From: Serinus canaria
Lineage: Eukaryota; Chordata; Aves; Passeriformes; Fringillidae
Assembly: GCF_022539315.1 (NCBI RefSeq)
Contig: NC_066343.1
Coordinates: 46,883,378-46,947,377, forward strand
Reading direction: 5' to 3'
Length of the DNA stretch: 64,000 bases
A model generated the notes under the pieces. It was given only the letters and a program-made list of their open reading frames with translations, was not told the DNA's origin and did not search any database. The position numbers and the translations under genes are program-made. Of this stretch, positions 50,101 through 63,118 are shown piece after piece. Every line of letters begins with the position of its first letter. Positions within the stretch are counted from its first letter, which is position 1.

Positions 50101-50727
50101 TGCTAGAGAAACATCTTTCAGTAGGGAAATAAACACAATGCAAATAAATTTCAGTTAATCTAAGTTATTATTATATGGAGATTAGCTGAATAAAAAGATA
50201 AAGGTTCTGCCAAGCTTTTTCTTTTAAGCACCTGTGAGAAAGCTCTCAAGGGTATGCTGTATAAATATGAGTTCTGTCACAAGCATGACTTTAAATATTT
50301 CATAAGTTCTGCTTCAAATGCTTCTCCACTGCAAACAGTTTCAGTATCTATAATAAGCATATTTCAAAATAATTTTTATAAACTTGTTACTGTTTTAATC
50401 TCTTGGCCTGTATTTAAGAAAGCAAAATATTTCCAAAAATCCAGAAAATTTTAAATCAAGTATCTCTTAGTGGATCATTTGTAAATCATGGTTGCTGATC
50501 TTTCTAATGGACTTTCTGGAGCTTTGAACTGTATTGTTTCTTTTCATGACCTTAAAATGACCTCTCTTGTCTTTGTAGTATGGAAAGGTGTCTCTGAACC
50601 ACGAGTACCAGACAGAACAGTCTTAGAAACTTTCTGAGACAGCTTTTCAGACTGTAAGGCAGTTTGGTACTTGTGAGTTCCACTTCTGAAGCAGTATTCT
50701 GCTGTACAACTATCTTTGACTAGCAGG
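47166..50727. other. Unique AT-rich DNA, nothing recognised
   Basis: No gene or named repeat. A G-rich run lies near 48491-48508 and a T run near 48688-48699. Confidence 0.5.
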
Positions 50728-51194
50728 ACTCGTGAGGCCACAGCTGGAGTACTGTGTGCATTTCTGAGTTCCCCAGGACAAGAAAGACATGGACGTACTA
50801 GAAACAGTCTGGAGAACAGCCAGCTCCTCAGCAAGCCAGGCTGAGAACTGGACTGGCTGTCCTGGTAAAGAGAAGGCTTGAGGGATCTTGTTGATGTGTA
50901 CAGATACCTAATGGGAGGGTGTAAAGTAAACGGGGCTCAGCTGTTTTCATGGTGTCCAGTAACAGAGCAGTGGGTAATTGTCACCGTGATCCTCTTTACA
51001 CCATCCTGTCGTTGTCCATGAAGTGAAACAATCAGTTCTATCTGAACATGAGGTTTTTTAGGATATGCATGACTGACCCTTGAGGCAGGCTGGCCAGGGT
51101 CATGGTCCTGGGCAGTCTCTCCAGGTGGCCCTGCTGGATCAGACAAAAATGGACCAAATGACTTCTAGAGGTCGCTTTCTACTTCAACCAATCT
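50728..51194 (+). mobile_element. CR1 LINE 3'-region fragment
   Basis: Plus-strand CR1 text in order: GTGAGGCCACAGCTGGAGTA, AGACATGGACGTACTAGA, AAGAGAAGGCTTGAGGGATC, TGGTGTCCAGTAACAGAGCA, TCTGAACATGAGG, CATGGTCCTGGGCAGTCTC, GGTGGCCCTGCTGGATCAGA, and AAATGACTTCTAGAGGTCGC. The terminal octamer tail is missing or decayed after about 51194. Confidence 0.85.
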
Positions 51195-54100
51195 GCAGTT
51201 GATTTTACAATTAAAATGTATAGTTGTTGATATCAAACATGATTTGGCTACCTTTTCTCAGTCTTCTACAACCAACAAAAATAGGTGTGACAGGCACAGG
51301 TGATTAGTAAAATCAGACTTTTTGCAGGAAGTCTGGGTAAGTTCAATCAAGTAGTAAATAATGTCTGCTTGCCTTTCTTATAGTCATCTTGTGATAGATC
51401 AGTTGAGGTAAGTAAGTGCTCTCTGATCTACTTCAAATAAGCATCAGTAAGGACCCTGGCAGTTTATGCTGCAGGATAACAAAAAAAAAAAGGAAACAAT
51501 TTCGCAGCAATATCATAGTGGGTTGGCTGTTTTGCAAATGGATGATTGCAGTGTTCTGTATTAGCTAAAATGACACCTGGTCTGCTTTGTTAGGGGCTAA
51601 CTTCTTAAATGTTCACTTTTTATGCACTTTTGCCCCACACATGCAAAAAAGACGTACCTAAAGTGAGAAATAAAGCTTGCTTACTTTGCCCTGAGAGCTA
51701 CATGTTCTAAAGAGAAACAGAACATTGCAAAACTTTAATGGCCAAGAATAAGTTAACACAATATGAGATACAAGTATTTCTAAGGACATAGGTCATGCAG
51801 TCTCTGATATGTGAAAAGTCCTAGAAAAGACCCAAGTATATGAATTTATTTGTATCTTTCATTCTTAGATTACTAACAGGTATAAGCCTATGGCTGATAA
51901 GATGGGAAGAATTACAAGACTTTATCACCCAGCAGCATTTCTCCTAAAGCAGCTCAGGGTAGTACTAGCCTGCTTTATGGCTAGGGTAAATAGTCAGGAT
52001 TGTTAATATCAGAATTAACTTGGATTGATAGATTAGAGGTATCATGACTGTTGAGAAACTTTCTAGTTATTCTGTGCTTTGCATGATAGTGCATTTGTAA
52101 GAACAACCCTCCCAAAAAATTTAAAAAAAATATAGAAGTAAGATGATTTACATTTATTTAAGCATCTTTCTAGCTTTATTTATTTGCATTTTGCTAGCTT
52201 ACTGTTAAGTGATTGAAGACACTATTTTAAAATGCTTAATCTTTTGCCGCTGCTGTTGATAAACAACAGGCCATACCTAAGAAGCCAGTGTTCCTTCTTT
52301 CACTTTCGTGGTTTCCTCCTTGGGTTTGGGGGTTTTTTGCATTTTATTTCTGTTCTCTGAAACTCATGATTTTTATGAGTGATCATTATTCTGATCCTTT
52401 TGTTTTCAGTAGGTGTTCTAACTGTTCTTTAGGAAACTGCTGGAGTCTGGCTGTTTGCAGTCAATGATTGTCCCTTTTATTAGCAAAGCCATACCTAGCA
52501 GGGTGCAGCATGTTTGTACTAAAATCCAGTTGTTAAAAAGGTTCTCTCATGGTCTCCTGTAATTTGAAACTTGATACAGATCTGACCTCAAACTGGTGGT
52601 TAGTCTGTGTATGCAGTCTGCAGAAAATGCGTCAGATTAGTAGAAGAATATAGGCAGTTTGAAAAGGGCAGTTCATGAATATTGCCACGCTAACATCCAC
52701 AACATGAATGACCATTATGAAGAACTTGACATATGCATAGAAGACTCAGCCTTTCCAGAAACCAGATTAGTCCCTAATCGTTTATTTTCCACATCTCCCT
52801 AATGGCAATGTAAAAATTAGGATAAAATTAATCATGGAGCGAGAAATCCTTCTGAATTTTAATTCCATACTTCTCAGATTTGTTATACATAAAGGCAGTT
52901 TTAATAGAATTTCTCAGATAAACAGACAAAAATTATAAAATGGCAGAGGGTAAACGAAGAAGAGGGTAAAGAATGTAGGAGTACACGGCATCCCAGTGTG
53001 AGTTTTGCACTTGCTAGGTTACTCCACTGACATACTCTTCTTACTAGGCATTGTTTAATAAGTTTGATGAGCTACTGATTAAGAAAATCAAACAGCACAG
53101 ACCTTAAAAAAAATCTTGCCACAGTCATGTACAGGGAGAACAACAGATAAGTGAGTTGGTGTTAGGACATATTTACATTTAAGAAATTTGTCTTAACAGT
53201 TTTCAGGATCTACTGAGAGACTTGGTTTGTATTGGGTTGTTACTCAGTTAAAAATAACCTTTCCAGGTCATGTCATTTTGTTTGCCGCAGTGAAATAAGT
53301 TTATTTCAGCAGAATGAGGCCGTTATTAGCTTGGCAGAGTCCACTTGTCAGAATTTTATGGAGCAGAACACCGTTTGGCTTGGAAATTCAATAAATACTG
53401 TAATGTGAGAGGAGTTAAACTCCAAGGGCTGAAGGGGCATAGTTTTGGGAATTTGTCACTAATGCATTGTTCGACACTTCTGTTGAGAAAGTATCAGGAT
53501 ATATGATGAATGATAATTAAAAATCCTGCAGACATCTCTCTCATGATACTAGGTGATGTTAAGTATATGGAGTGAATATAATTTTTGTGTTGAAGAAGAA
53601 TAGCAGTAATGTCAAAAGTGAAAATAAATGCTTTGCACTTCTGTTTTTACTTTATTTCTCCTACATGCAGTTCTCCTAACACTGGGGTGGTTTAGCATGG
53701 TTAGAATATATCTACAATTAAATGTAGCTGAACTATTATTGTTTAAATTAGCATGGGAAAAATTTGCTCTGTGATGTGTATTTATGTGAAGTGTGGGAGG
53801 CTGATTTTCTATCTCCAGTGGGAGAGGAATAGGAAAACTAATTGCTCTCCCTGCAAGGTGAAACTATGCAATTCAGTCATGTAATAATTTTAGATGCAGG
53901 GATGAGGTAGTCAGCAAAAATGGTTGGGGTGCCCTCAAGCTATCCAGACTTCCTGCTTATGCTTGGAACACTATCATTTGAAACAACTTTTAAAGTATTG
54001 CCTGTTCGAACAAAAAGATTACTTCCAGATGGAGTAATTTTAGGTTTCCAGTCATATACAGTAACATTTATAGACAATGAGCTAATTAGGCATTGAATAG

Positions 54101-54531
54101 ATGGTGGAATATTGATTATGCAATGTCAATATGTCGAGATATGATGTTGTTTATTAAAGAAATGTACACCTGACCTAGGTGTTACTGTCTGGACCCATAG
54201 ATGCTACTTGGAATGCCATGCTTTGTACTATGTACAAATCAGGTGAAGCTATTTCAAAAATTTTGCCAAGTAATAATACCAGGTAATTTCTAGAAGGTAA
54301 AGGATTCCCGTTAGGAAGTCAAGTGTTACATCACAGCATGAAGCACTTTTTAGCATATTCTAAATTGTATTAACTATCTTTTCTTGAATTTATTATTTTT
54401 CATCTGTTCAATCTGGGTTTTTTTGTCATCTGCAAATATAAATTTGGAGAGAGTTAAAATTGAAGTAACCTGTATCAATTCAAAGCAGTTCCTCCCTGTT
54501 TAATGTGACCAGGTCTAAAGAATATACTGCT
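51195..54531. other. Unique AT-rich DNA, possible conserved non-coding stretch near 53270-53440
   Basis: No gene recognised. The 53270-53440 stretch has low repetitiveness and a composition like known conserved elements. This is an impression, not a measurement. Confidence 0.3.
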
Positions 54532-54568
54532 GTTCATTTGATAAAAGTACTACTTTTATCAAATGAAC
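54532..54568. repeat. Perfect palindrome, 18 bp arms, 1 nt centre
   Basis: GTTCATTTGATAAAAGTA at 54532-54549 is followed by a single C and then by its exact reverse complement at 54551-54568. All 18 pairs match. Confidence 0.97.
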
Positions 54569-54578
54569 AACTAATTAT

Positions 54579-54600
54579 AAGGTATTACAAGTAATACCTT
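54579..54600. repeat. Perfect palindrome, 10 bp arms, 2 nt centre
   Basis: AAGGTATTAC, then AA, then GTAATACCTT. It lies 10 bp after the first palindrome. Part of the motif (GTATTAC) recurs at 54603-54609. Confidence 0.95.
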
Positions 54601-54686
54601 CAGTATTACTTGGATAATGCTAACATGCTCTTTGGTATGCAAGTCACATATGAGAACAATTAATTGTTTGACATTCATGCCTAAAT

Positions 54687-54846
54687 TTTATTTTATTTTA
54701 TTTTTATTTTATTTTATTTATTTTATTTTATTTATTTTATTTATTTTATTTATTTTATTTTATTTTATTTATTTTATTTTATTTTATTTATTTTATTTTA
54801 TTTTATTTTATTTTATTTTATTTATTTTATTATTTTATTTTATTTT
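54687..54846. repeat. (TTTTA)n pentanucleotide repeat
   Basis: TTTTA units run for about 160 bp with occasional TTTA units. The Phe-Ile-Leu-Tyr-rich open frame over it is an artefact. Confidence 0.95.
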
Positions 54847-56019
54847 CATTTTTCTTCAGTGTGCTTTTCTTTTTCCTCCCAAATCCCTAGTATATGCATC
54901 CTCTTTGCATTCTAAATAGAATTTTCTCCACTGCCTCTACTCACAGAAATAGGTGCGTTTTGATTGATACATCTGTATGTACTATTCAGACAGATTCCTG
55001 TAGATCATAATAACTTTTAAATCTAGTTCCAGTCAGGCTCTGGAGAATAGTTTCTGAACTTTATCAACCTAGGATAGGGTACATCTCTTTCCTTTGCAAG
55101 TAAGTGTTCTCACATTTACTTTCAAAATAAGAGCATGCCTTGGAGGTACTTATTCATTTAATTGTACCAGAATTCCACTAGTCCTAAAATGTGTCTAAAT
55201 GTTGAGACTGCTGATTCATATGTTTTAATTATACCTTTTTATGTGAATAAAATAGTTTTGCAAATGGCTTGCCATATACTCAAACTCCTTTAAAATTACA
55301 TGAAATTACTTCATAAAACAAAAAGCAAACACATTATAATGTCCAGATTAATTGCATTTGGTTAGTAGATAATAACTCTAGTTGGACACAGAAGGAATCA
55401 TTCACAAATTAGTAATTCCCAGCAGGCATTTCAGTTGGGTAAGATGTGTACACTTATGGTATATGGACACAGACTTACCAAAAGGATCTGTTCAGTGATA
55501 TCCTGAAGCAGCAATAAACAAACATACCAGAGTAATTGACACAGTTTACTGGCATTTCAGAGTTTTTATGCTGTCACATCTATATTAGTTTCTGGCAACT
55601 TTGCATACTGGTGGCTAAAGATACCTTGTTTTAACTCTTCATTCAATCAGTGCACTTACTGTTATCTTCATGTTTGATGGGTTTTTGGATTCTTACTAAA
55701 ATTAGAACATTTAAATAATAATTTTTAAAATCATAAATCTGCAAAAATTTAATAAAGAATGTTAACCAGATAAAGATTTTATAATAAAAGCATGAATTGT
55801 ATACCCCAGAGAATTAAGAAATTATAACATTACATGCTGCTGGGTTTTATTGCTATTTACAGAATACTTTCTCTTGGATCTAGAATAAACTTTGATCATT
55901 TTACTCTTTCAAGCTTATTCAGCGCTAGCAGATGCTGTACTTAGACCCTAAGGGCAGGCAGAGTTTTATATTTTGATTTACTTGATTTACTTGCTGCCTT
56001 GGCTTCCCATAGTACAGTT
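54847..56019. other. Unique AT-rich DNA, nothing recognised
   Basis: No identifiable gene or named repeat. Confidence 0.5.
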
Positions 56020-56260
56020 CGGTGGCTTTTTGGTGGGTTTTTTGGTTGTTTTTTTTTTTTTTTTTTAGTTGGTTTGGTTTGGATTTTTGTTTGTTTTGTT
56101 TAGTTGTTTTTATGGTGGTGTTTTGTTTTGTTTTGTTTAGTTTTGTTTTAGTGGGGGGATTAGTGGTTTTTTTTTTTTCCTTTTGTTGCTGTTTTTTTGT
56201 ATGTTAGTTTTTGTTTGTTGGTTTTGGTTTTGGTTCGGTTTGGTTTGTGTATTGTTAAAG
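56020..56260. repeat. T/G-rich low-complexity tract
   Basis: Imperfect TTTGG, TTTTG and poly-T units on the plus strand include an 18-base T run near 56049 and TTTGGTTTTGG near the end. It gives a Phe/Val-rich spurious frame. Confidence 0.88.
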
Positions 56261-57451
56261 TGCTGTCCAGGGAGAATAAAAAAGTTTGCTATCCTAAGCA
56301 CCTGAACCAGTTGTCCTGAAATGATGTCAATATTTTATCCAAACAATGTTGAATTTGGGCTAATTATCAGTACTATCATAGATTCATGCTTTTAGAAAGA
56401 ATTTTTTTTTTTAAATACTGGTTTTTCTAGTTGTTTCTTGCTGTGTTCTTACTAGGCATTCTGAGATTTTTAGCTGCATCTAAGGGGACGGGCACTAGAT
56501 GAAGCATCCTCCTCACATTTATTACTGCAAGAGTCACCTGCTTGATTTATTTGTCCCTAACAGAGAAATCTTTAGCACATGGTTATCTGGATACCTCGGT
56601 TTTATCTGGAACTGGAAGAGGGGTGGTGTTTGAAGAGCAGTACTTCACGTATTTCTGAGACCTTACAGTTTGGGTTTTTTTCAGCCCTTGTAAGCGTTTC
56701 TTTTCTTAGATGGTCACCAAGTTTGGAAGTGGATCCCACCGTAGCAGTAGTTAAAAGAAATACAGAGAACATGGATGTTGGAATGAAAACATTTATAGGC
56801 AGCACAGAGTAGATGCAGTGCTCTGAAGCTGACTCTGAAGGGTGTTGTGAAACATCTGCATGTGGTCCATTGTTTGTGGCAACCTTCTCTGTATGGGCTG
56901 AAGCAGGAGGAATGCTGACAGAGCTGCTGGTGCTGAGGTGGTGTGATATTAAAGCAAGTATTGCAATTCCAATTATGCACTCCTGATGCATTCTGGAGTG
57001 ACTTACAGTCTTTCTTACCTACATTGTATCAGCTGTAAGCAACTGGGAATTTGGAAGTTTTTAATGCCTTTAATGCTCATTATTAGCCACATAAAACAGT
57101 AAAAATTCTGCCATTAGTTACAATGAAATATTTCAATTATTTCAATAATTGCTCTTTGACTTTATATTCTGAGCATTTTTGATATTCTGTTTTGTGTACT
57201 GACATAATCTCTGAATAAGTTGATTTGTTGTTTGGGTTTTTTTTGATAATTAGTTTATTTGATTTCTGTTTCTTGAAGTCTCTTTTCCTACAACTTTTCT
57301 GCTGTAGTTGAGGAAGAATTCTTACTTGGATTATGCAGGATCAGTCATCTAGTGTCACTTAATTTTCAGAGAGTTAGTCATTAAAGCCTAAGATAATCTG
57401 AAGAAGCAAATGTCTAGGAACCAGGTGATACGCTTTTATTTTACAAGGTAT
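56261..57451. other. Unique DNA with a 129-codon minus-strand open frame
   Basis: The minus-strand frame at 56991-56602 is the longest in the window not explained by a microsatellite, LTR or CR1. It starts MHQECIIGIAILALIS, then becomes Ser/Thr/His-rich. It has no recognisable domain or promoter, and overlapping plus-strand frames exist. I do not call it a gene. Confidence 0.3.
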
Positions 57452-57506
57452 GTAGATAGATAGATAGATAGATATATAGATAGATAGATAGATAGATAGA
57501 TAGATT
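57452..57506. repeat. (GATA)n microsatellite
   Basis: About 13 GATA units with one TATA interruption near 57473. Confidence 0.95.
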
Positions 57507-60500
57507 AATTTGTCCATCCATATATATATAAGTGTATATGTACTTAAAAATACCACATTTTTGAATCAGAGAGTGGTAACATATTTGATTGTCCATAGTA
57601 ATGCTTTTTTTTCCACACTACTTTGAGAAGATTCTCACAGGTCTCAGGACCAGCAGAAGGCATTGCTAGAGTAGTTTGAAAATGTTCTCCCTAGCCAGAA
57701 GAACCAGTTGTTTTGAAGTAAAGAGTAAAGTGATTAAGAGGTTATCCTTCTTTGTAGACAGAAGCTGGTCTTTTTCATTGACAATATACAAAAACCATTC
57801 TCACAGTTCATGTAGTTCTCATCCTAATCAACCTTTTAGCTCATCTTAGGAGCTAGCAACGATGACCCACCATTCTGTCTACCAGCAGCTTACTGCTTAT
57901 CTCTGCAGACATAGTATTCAAAACTTCAGTTTTACAGCCCTGAAAAAACAGCAGTCTTCTGGGTTCCCTGTTTACCTACTGCTAAATTTAATGAAAGTTT
58001 AAGGAAAGTATATTCTGAATGAGGAATTAAAGAATCTTACATGGATTGTAAGACTAATGGCATTGGTTAGGACCTTCAAGCTTTGTATTGTATCAGTGCA
58101 TACTTTGATATAAATGCCCCAAAAGATGTCTAAAGATTCACAACAGAAATGGGGATGAGAAGTACAAACTTTAGGAAATTAACCATACAGACTGAAAGCA
58201 TATGTGAGAAGCATACATGCTTTTCAAACATGACAGGATGCAGAAAAAAGATTTATGATTTCAGATCCTTGTCAAGTTGCACTGTCATTAATAACATTAA
58301 AATAAATTGTGGTATTTCTGGGACCCTAGTCGAAGGAAGGAAATGATGAATCTTACTCCATGTTCTTAGAAGGCTAATTTATTATTTTATGACATCACAT
58401 TGAAGAATTCTATACTAAATTATACTAAAGAATAGAGAAAGCATACAGACAGAAGGCTAAAAGATAATAATGAAAACCTCGTGGTTCTCTCCAGAGCACT
58501 AATACAGCTGGATGGAGATTGGTCATTAAGTAAAAACAATTCACATGAAACCAGAGAAACATGCACCTGTTGATAAACAATGTCCAAACCACATTCCAAA
58601 GCAGCAAAACATAGGAGAAGCAAATGATTTAATATTGTTTTCCTTTTTCTCTGAGGCTTCTGAGCTTCCCAGGAGAAGAATCCTGGGCAAGGGGATTTTT
58701 CCAGAAAATATGACGATGGCAATAAATAACAATAATAATAATAATCAATACAATAATTAGAATAAAGAATATTTGGCTTTTAAAAGGAAGACCAAGTTTC
58801 ATGTTTCTGAAGCTGTTGAAATACTTTTCTCATATTTGGTTCTTTGAACTTTATGACATCAAACTTCTACTAAAATTAACAGAAATACTCTTGCTTTAAA
58901 ATTTCAATAGATGATGTGTTAGATTACATATTAAATAGTTTAGCTGTTTGGCAATCAAAATGAATCTTTCATGAACTTGAGATACTCAGTTTTGTGTTTC
59001 CAAATGCAGACTCTGCATATGTGTGTGCTCTCAGAAATTCACAATGAGGGGATAAAGAACACTTGAAAACACCTAAAACTGTCTGGGATATGAAATACTG
59101 CAATGGCATGTGAAGGTTGACTGAAGTTGTGAATAACAGTAGAACCATTAGGAAAGCATCTTGATTTTGCTCTTCTACCATTGATCTGCAGCTTTTCATG
59201 TATTACTTCATGTTTCTTAGCCTTGTAAATGAAATCTAACAGACTTCATACTGTAATGTTGCTGATCTTAAACAGATATCATCCTGATAATAGATAATAG
59301 ATCCTGATCTGTAGATCATTATTTTTCTTCCCATATCCAATGTGTAAATCCATCATAAAAACAACCTGATTTGGAAATAAAAGGATTTGTATTGTTCTGC
59401 AAATTTTGGAATCTCTCTCAAAAGGGAGAAATGACAGTCTCCTGTAGTAGTAACTTCAGAATTCTGGGTACCTCATGTCTTCCTGAGGACTCCCAAATTT
59501 TATTATTCAAATAAGGATTCTGTAGTACATGCTTTTGTGCATGTGTGTGGTATTTGGTTGCTGAGGGTAGGTTTTTATTCCTCCCCCCATCCTCAAAAGA
59601 TTACTAGAGCTACTATGATTATTTCTGTAAAGGATCCTGAAACTGCTTGGCTGTCTTTCTGTAGCCTCATGATTTGAAACTAATGAGGTGATTCAGAAAT
59701 ATGTGTTTTGGACTCAACCTTCCATTTGCTGTCATTTTGAAAAAAATTTCAGTAGTCTGTGGAGAAATTACCTTGACCTGTGTATAGTTTCCTGATCAAA
59801 AAGTTGAGACCTTACCCCTATTTTCTAGCTCACCATATTCTACTCATTGAGTCTTACTGTATTTTTTTTTTTAACTGTATGGGTCTTCATTTTGTTTTGC
59901 AGATTTTTTTGATTAGTTTTTTTATTGTTGTTTGTTTTGCTTTCATTTCTTTTGGGGTTTTGTCTGTATGTAAGATGTATTTAGAAACCAGTGTAATGCT
60001 TTTTTTACTATGTGGACTTGCTTTTGAAGCAGTTTGTTTCTGCCAGACAGGATAGTTGAGGTCATCCACACTTCGAGTGAGAAGAAACACCATTTGACAC
60101 CACTGACTATATCAGTTTGGTTTTGGTTATTACTTTAGCTTTCTAACTTCAAATAAAATTTTGGACTTGTTAAGTAATAACTGAGAAAACTAATTAAGAG
60201 AATGTCAAGATAAAACCTCTTCATTTTTTCAAAACAGTATTGATACTACATTTGCCTAGTTAAGACTAACAGTGACATTAAACTGTTAGCACTATACTTG
60301 CTATAAACTAAAAAATGCCTCTTAAGTTTACAAGGATACCACTGTTCTATTCTGTTTAATGGAGGCAGGAGAAAAACAAAAGAAACTAGTTACTTACCAG
60401 GCTAGAATACTGACTTTAGGCAAATAATTGTCAACTTTTAATCATTTTAGCATTTATACAATTGTGTTGTAAGGTAAAAATATATATATGAAAGACCTCT

Positions 60501-60757
60501 CTGTTTCCTCTGAGAGAACTGTGTGAGCCATCTGAAAAGACTGCACTGTGATAGGGTGGCAAAATACAAGAATACTTAATACATTTTACTCTCAGCCTTG
60601 TTTTGTGACTGATAGGTTAACAGATCCTAGCTTTCAGACTGCTTTATTCCTAGTTTTCCAAGAAACTTATACTTGGTTTTGCTTTTTAGTTGTGTTCAAG
60701 TAGACTACTGTTTAGACTGTGCTGGCGTTGAGATGTTTGAGCTGAGATTTTTAAGGA
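57507..60757. other. Unique AT-rich DNA, nothing recognised
   Basis: Contains a short AAT-type run near 58729-58743 and a poly-T near 59861. No gene is supported. Confidence 0.5.
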
Positions 60758-60811
60758 AGTACTGTTTACCAAGTAGTTAGCAATAGTACTGTTTACCAAG
60801 TAGTTAGCAAT
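60758..60811. repeat. Perfect 27 bp tandem duplication
   Basis: AGTACTGTTTACCAAGTAG and the following 8 bases occur twice without any difference, at 60758-60784 and 60785-60811. Confidence 0.96.
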
Positions 60812-63091
60812 ACTTCATGGCTGCCAAAATCACTTGGAGCAGTCCATTGCAGTCATGCCATTTTTGTTAGTTTTACTGTGGTCAGATTTCTGGTTTTACA
60901 GGGGATTTTCATGTTAATGGTTAGTGTTTGCTGCTGTGAGCAAAACCTGGTAGTCCAGTTTTTGACAATTGTGTATATGTTGACTGTTTTTTTTTTTTTT
61001 TTTGAAATAGGAAATAGAAAATAACTTATTAAGAATCTGCTTTTTGCTTGTGAAAGAAATTGGCAACGGTAGATAAATAATCAGATTGCCAGTGGGTGCA
61101 GACAAATGGCATGAATTGAAAATTCATTTCTGTGACTATAATGAAATTTTTGCAATTTACTATCAACTTAATATGAAAACATGATTTTAAAATTGTTTAT
61201 ATTGGGATGTAATTTGTTTTCTGACATCAGTGGTGAGATTCTTTTAAAATATTGGTTCTAAAATAGTGTGACTTTTACAGTATCAAAGAGTACATATGTA
61301 GTACATATGGGCTAAAAGACTGCATTGTATTGGTGTTTTGGGGAGCATGTTTTTTTGTTAGTTGCAGGACAACTAATTTGAATAGGCCAGCCAGCTGAAT
61401 TCCATGCTTTCATTTTAGAGCATAGCCTTACTCAGTAGACTTTGCATTCACAATTTTTCTACCTGTATTCTCTAGCATATAGATGAGATCTCGGATTTTG
61501 GAGAGCAAGGATGGTATTTTAGTCTTTTGGCTGTTAATGCTAATATAATCAAAGCAAGATTAAAAGAAACTCCTAAATCAAGAGACCTTCTTTCTTTTGG
61601 TTCTCTGATTTACGATTATAAATGATTCCATGTTCTTCACAGTCTCTATGTTCATCAGAGTCTAGTGTATTTCCAGGGCATTGAATTTAGTCCAGTTAAT
61701 TTTTGCTGAAATATTACAGCTTTAACAAATAAAAAAATCAGGTAAAAGTCCAAATGTATTAAAAATTATATTTTTGTTCTTATAAAGATTTGCTGAGATC
61801 TGTAAAAATATTTTTAATATTTTCTTTCTAAATTATTATAGTTATTTATAACTATTAATTATTAGTAGTATAGTATAGTATTAGTTTGATGTTATTTTAA
61901 AATGTATAATAATTTTACAAAGTTGAAGGAGCAGCCTTTGGAATTTTACAGATTACTGATTTTACAGAGTATTGCTTCACGCTCTCTGTATTTATATTAC
62001 CTTTTCAAAATTTAGAATTACTTTGCAATTTTAGGTTGCTTTATTTTTGCGCCATTTTTGAACTAAGAATGAATTTCTGCTTCTTACAGACCTCTAATAT
62101 CAAAGGTGCACGATCTGAATAATGACCTATATAGAATTAAAGAGAAGTGTAGAACTTTGCTGCTATACCACACATTTCATCTCCCACTTTTATACTACCT
62201 ATTTCTTACTATAGCTCTAATTGATGAAGTTAAACTTAAGCAAGTTTTTTTTCCTCTTTCCATGTAGGAAGAGAATATTTACATGACCTTAGGTCACTTG
62301 TGTGATTTTGTAGCCCTTTCCCGGCTTAGTTGCAAGAAGAAAATTTGTTAAGGAACATGTGTAAGCAGTTGTTTTTTTTTTTTTTTTTCACTGACTGGAG
62401 AATCTATATGCTTTTGCACTCACCTGTAGGAAGAAGTATACAAACAATTCAGACGGATTATAAGCGATAAATAAACAGGAATTACAACTATTATTAAGTG
62501 GAAGTCTTTCAAAGTTTCTAAGCAACATAGCTGTTAATTACCCTAAAAATGTATTTATCTCTTATCAAAAAAGAAATAATTGCATATTCACCTTCAAGTT
62601 CTACAATAACTTTTTCAGAATAATTGCTATATATAAAGTAAGCAACATACAGATTTATGTACGGATAATTTCAATTTTTTGTGCATTCCATCTGCTGCCA
62701 TGTCACTTTCTGCTGATAAAAATTCAACAGACTGTTTAGGTTCTTTGAAATGAGAACATAGTGGAAGTACTCTGGAGAATCCTTCAGAAAGAATTGCTAA
62801 CAAAAGCAGGCGCAATGGGTAAGAGGTAGTATTTACCAGATTCAGTCCACTGCACTTCTCCTTGTTTGAAAGACACGTAATATATCTTTTAAATTTAGCT
62901 TTATATCTGTTTTTCCTTTATCATGTCAGGCTTGGGAATGAATATTACGAACTGCAAATAGTTTCTGAGACAAAGGTGAGCTCTGTCAGCAGAGCAAATT
63001 GCATCATGATCTGTCATTCACACTTCAAGTAATTGAATAATAAAACTGTGATTTTACTCTGACTATTGATGTAATAGGTTTTGACTCTGAT
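60812..63091. other. Unique AT-rich DNA, nothing recognised
   Basis: Homopolymer T runs lie near 60986 and 62371, and a TAGTA-rich spot near 61860. No gene or RNA is recognised. Confidence 0.5.
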
Positions 63092-63118
63092 ACAAGTGCC
63101 TTCCCTGAAGGCACTTGT
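63092..63118. repeat. Perfect hairpin, 12 bp stem, 3 nt loop
   Basis: ACAAGTGCCTTC, then CCT, then GAAGGCACTTGT. A T-rich tract follows. It superficially resembles a bacterial terminator, but the context is vertebrate DNA, so I list it only as an inverted repeat. Confidence 0.9.

Noticed and set aside
54617..54919. 100-codon open frame
   Set aside because: It is mostly the TTTTA repeat translated as Phe/Ile/Leu/Tyr.
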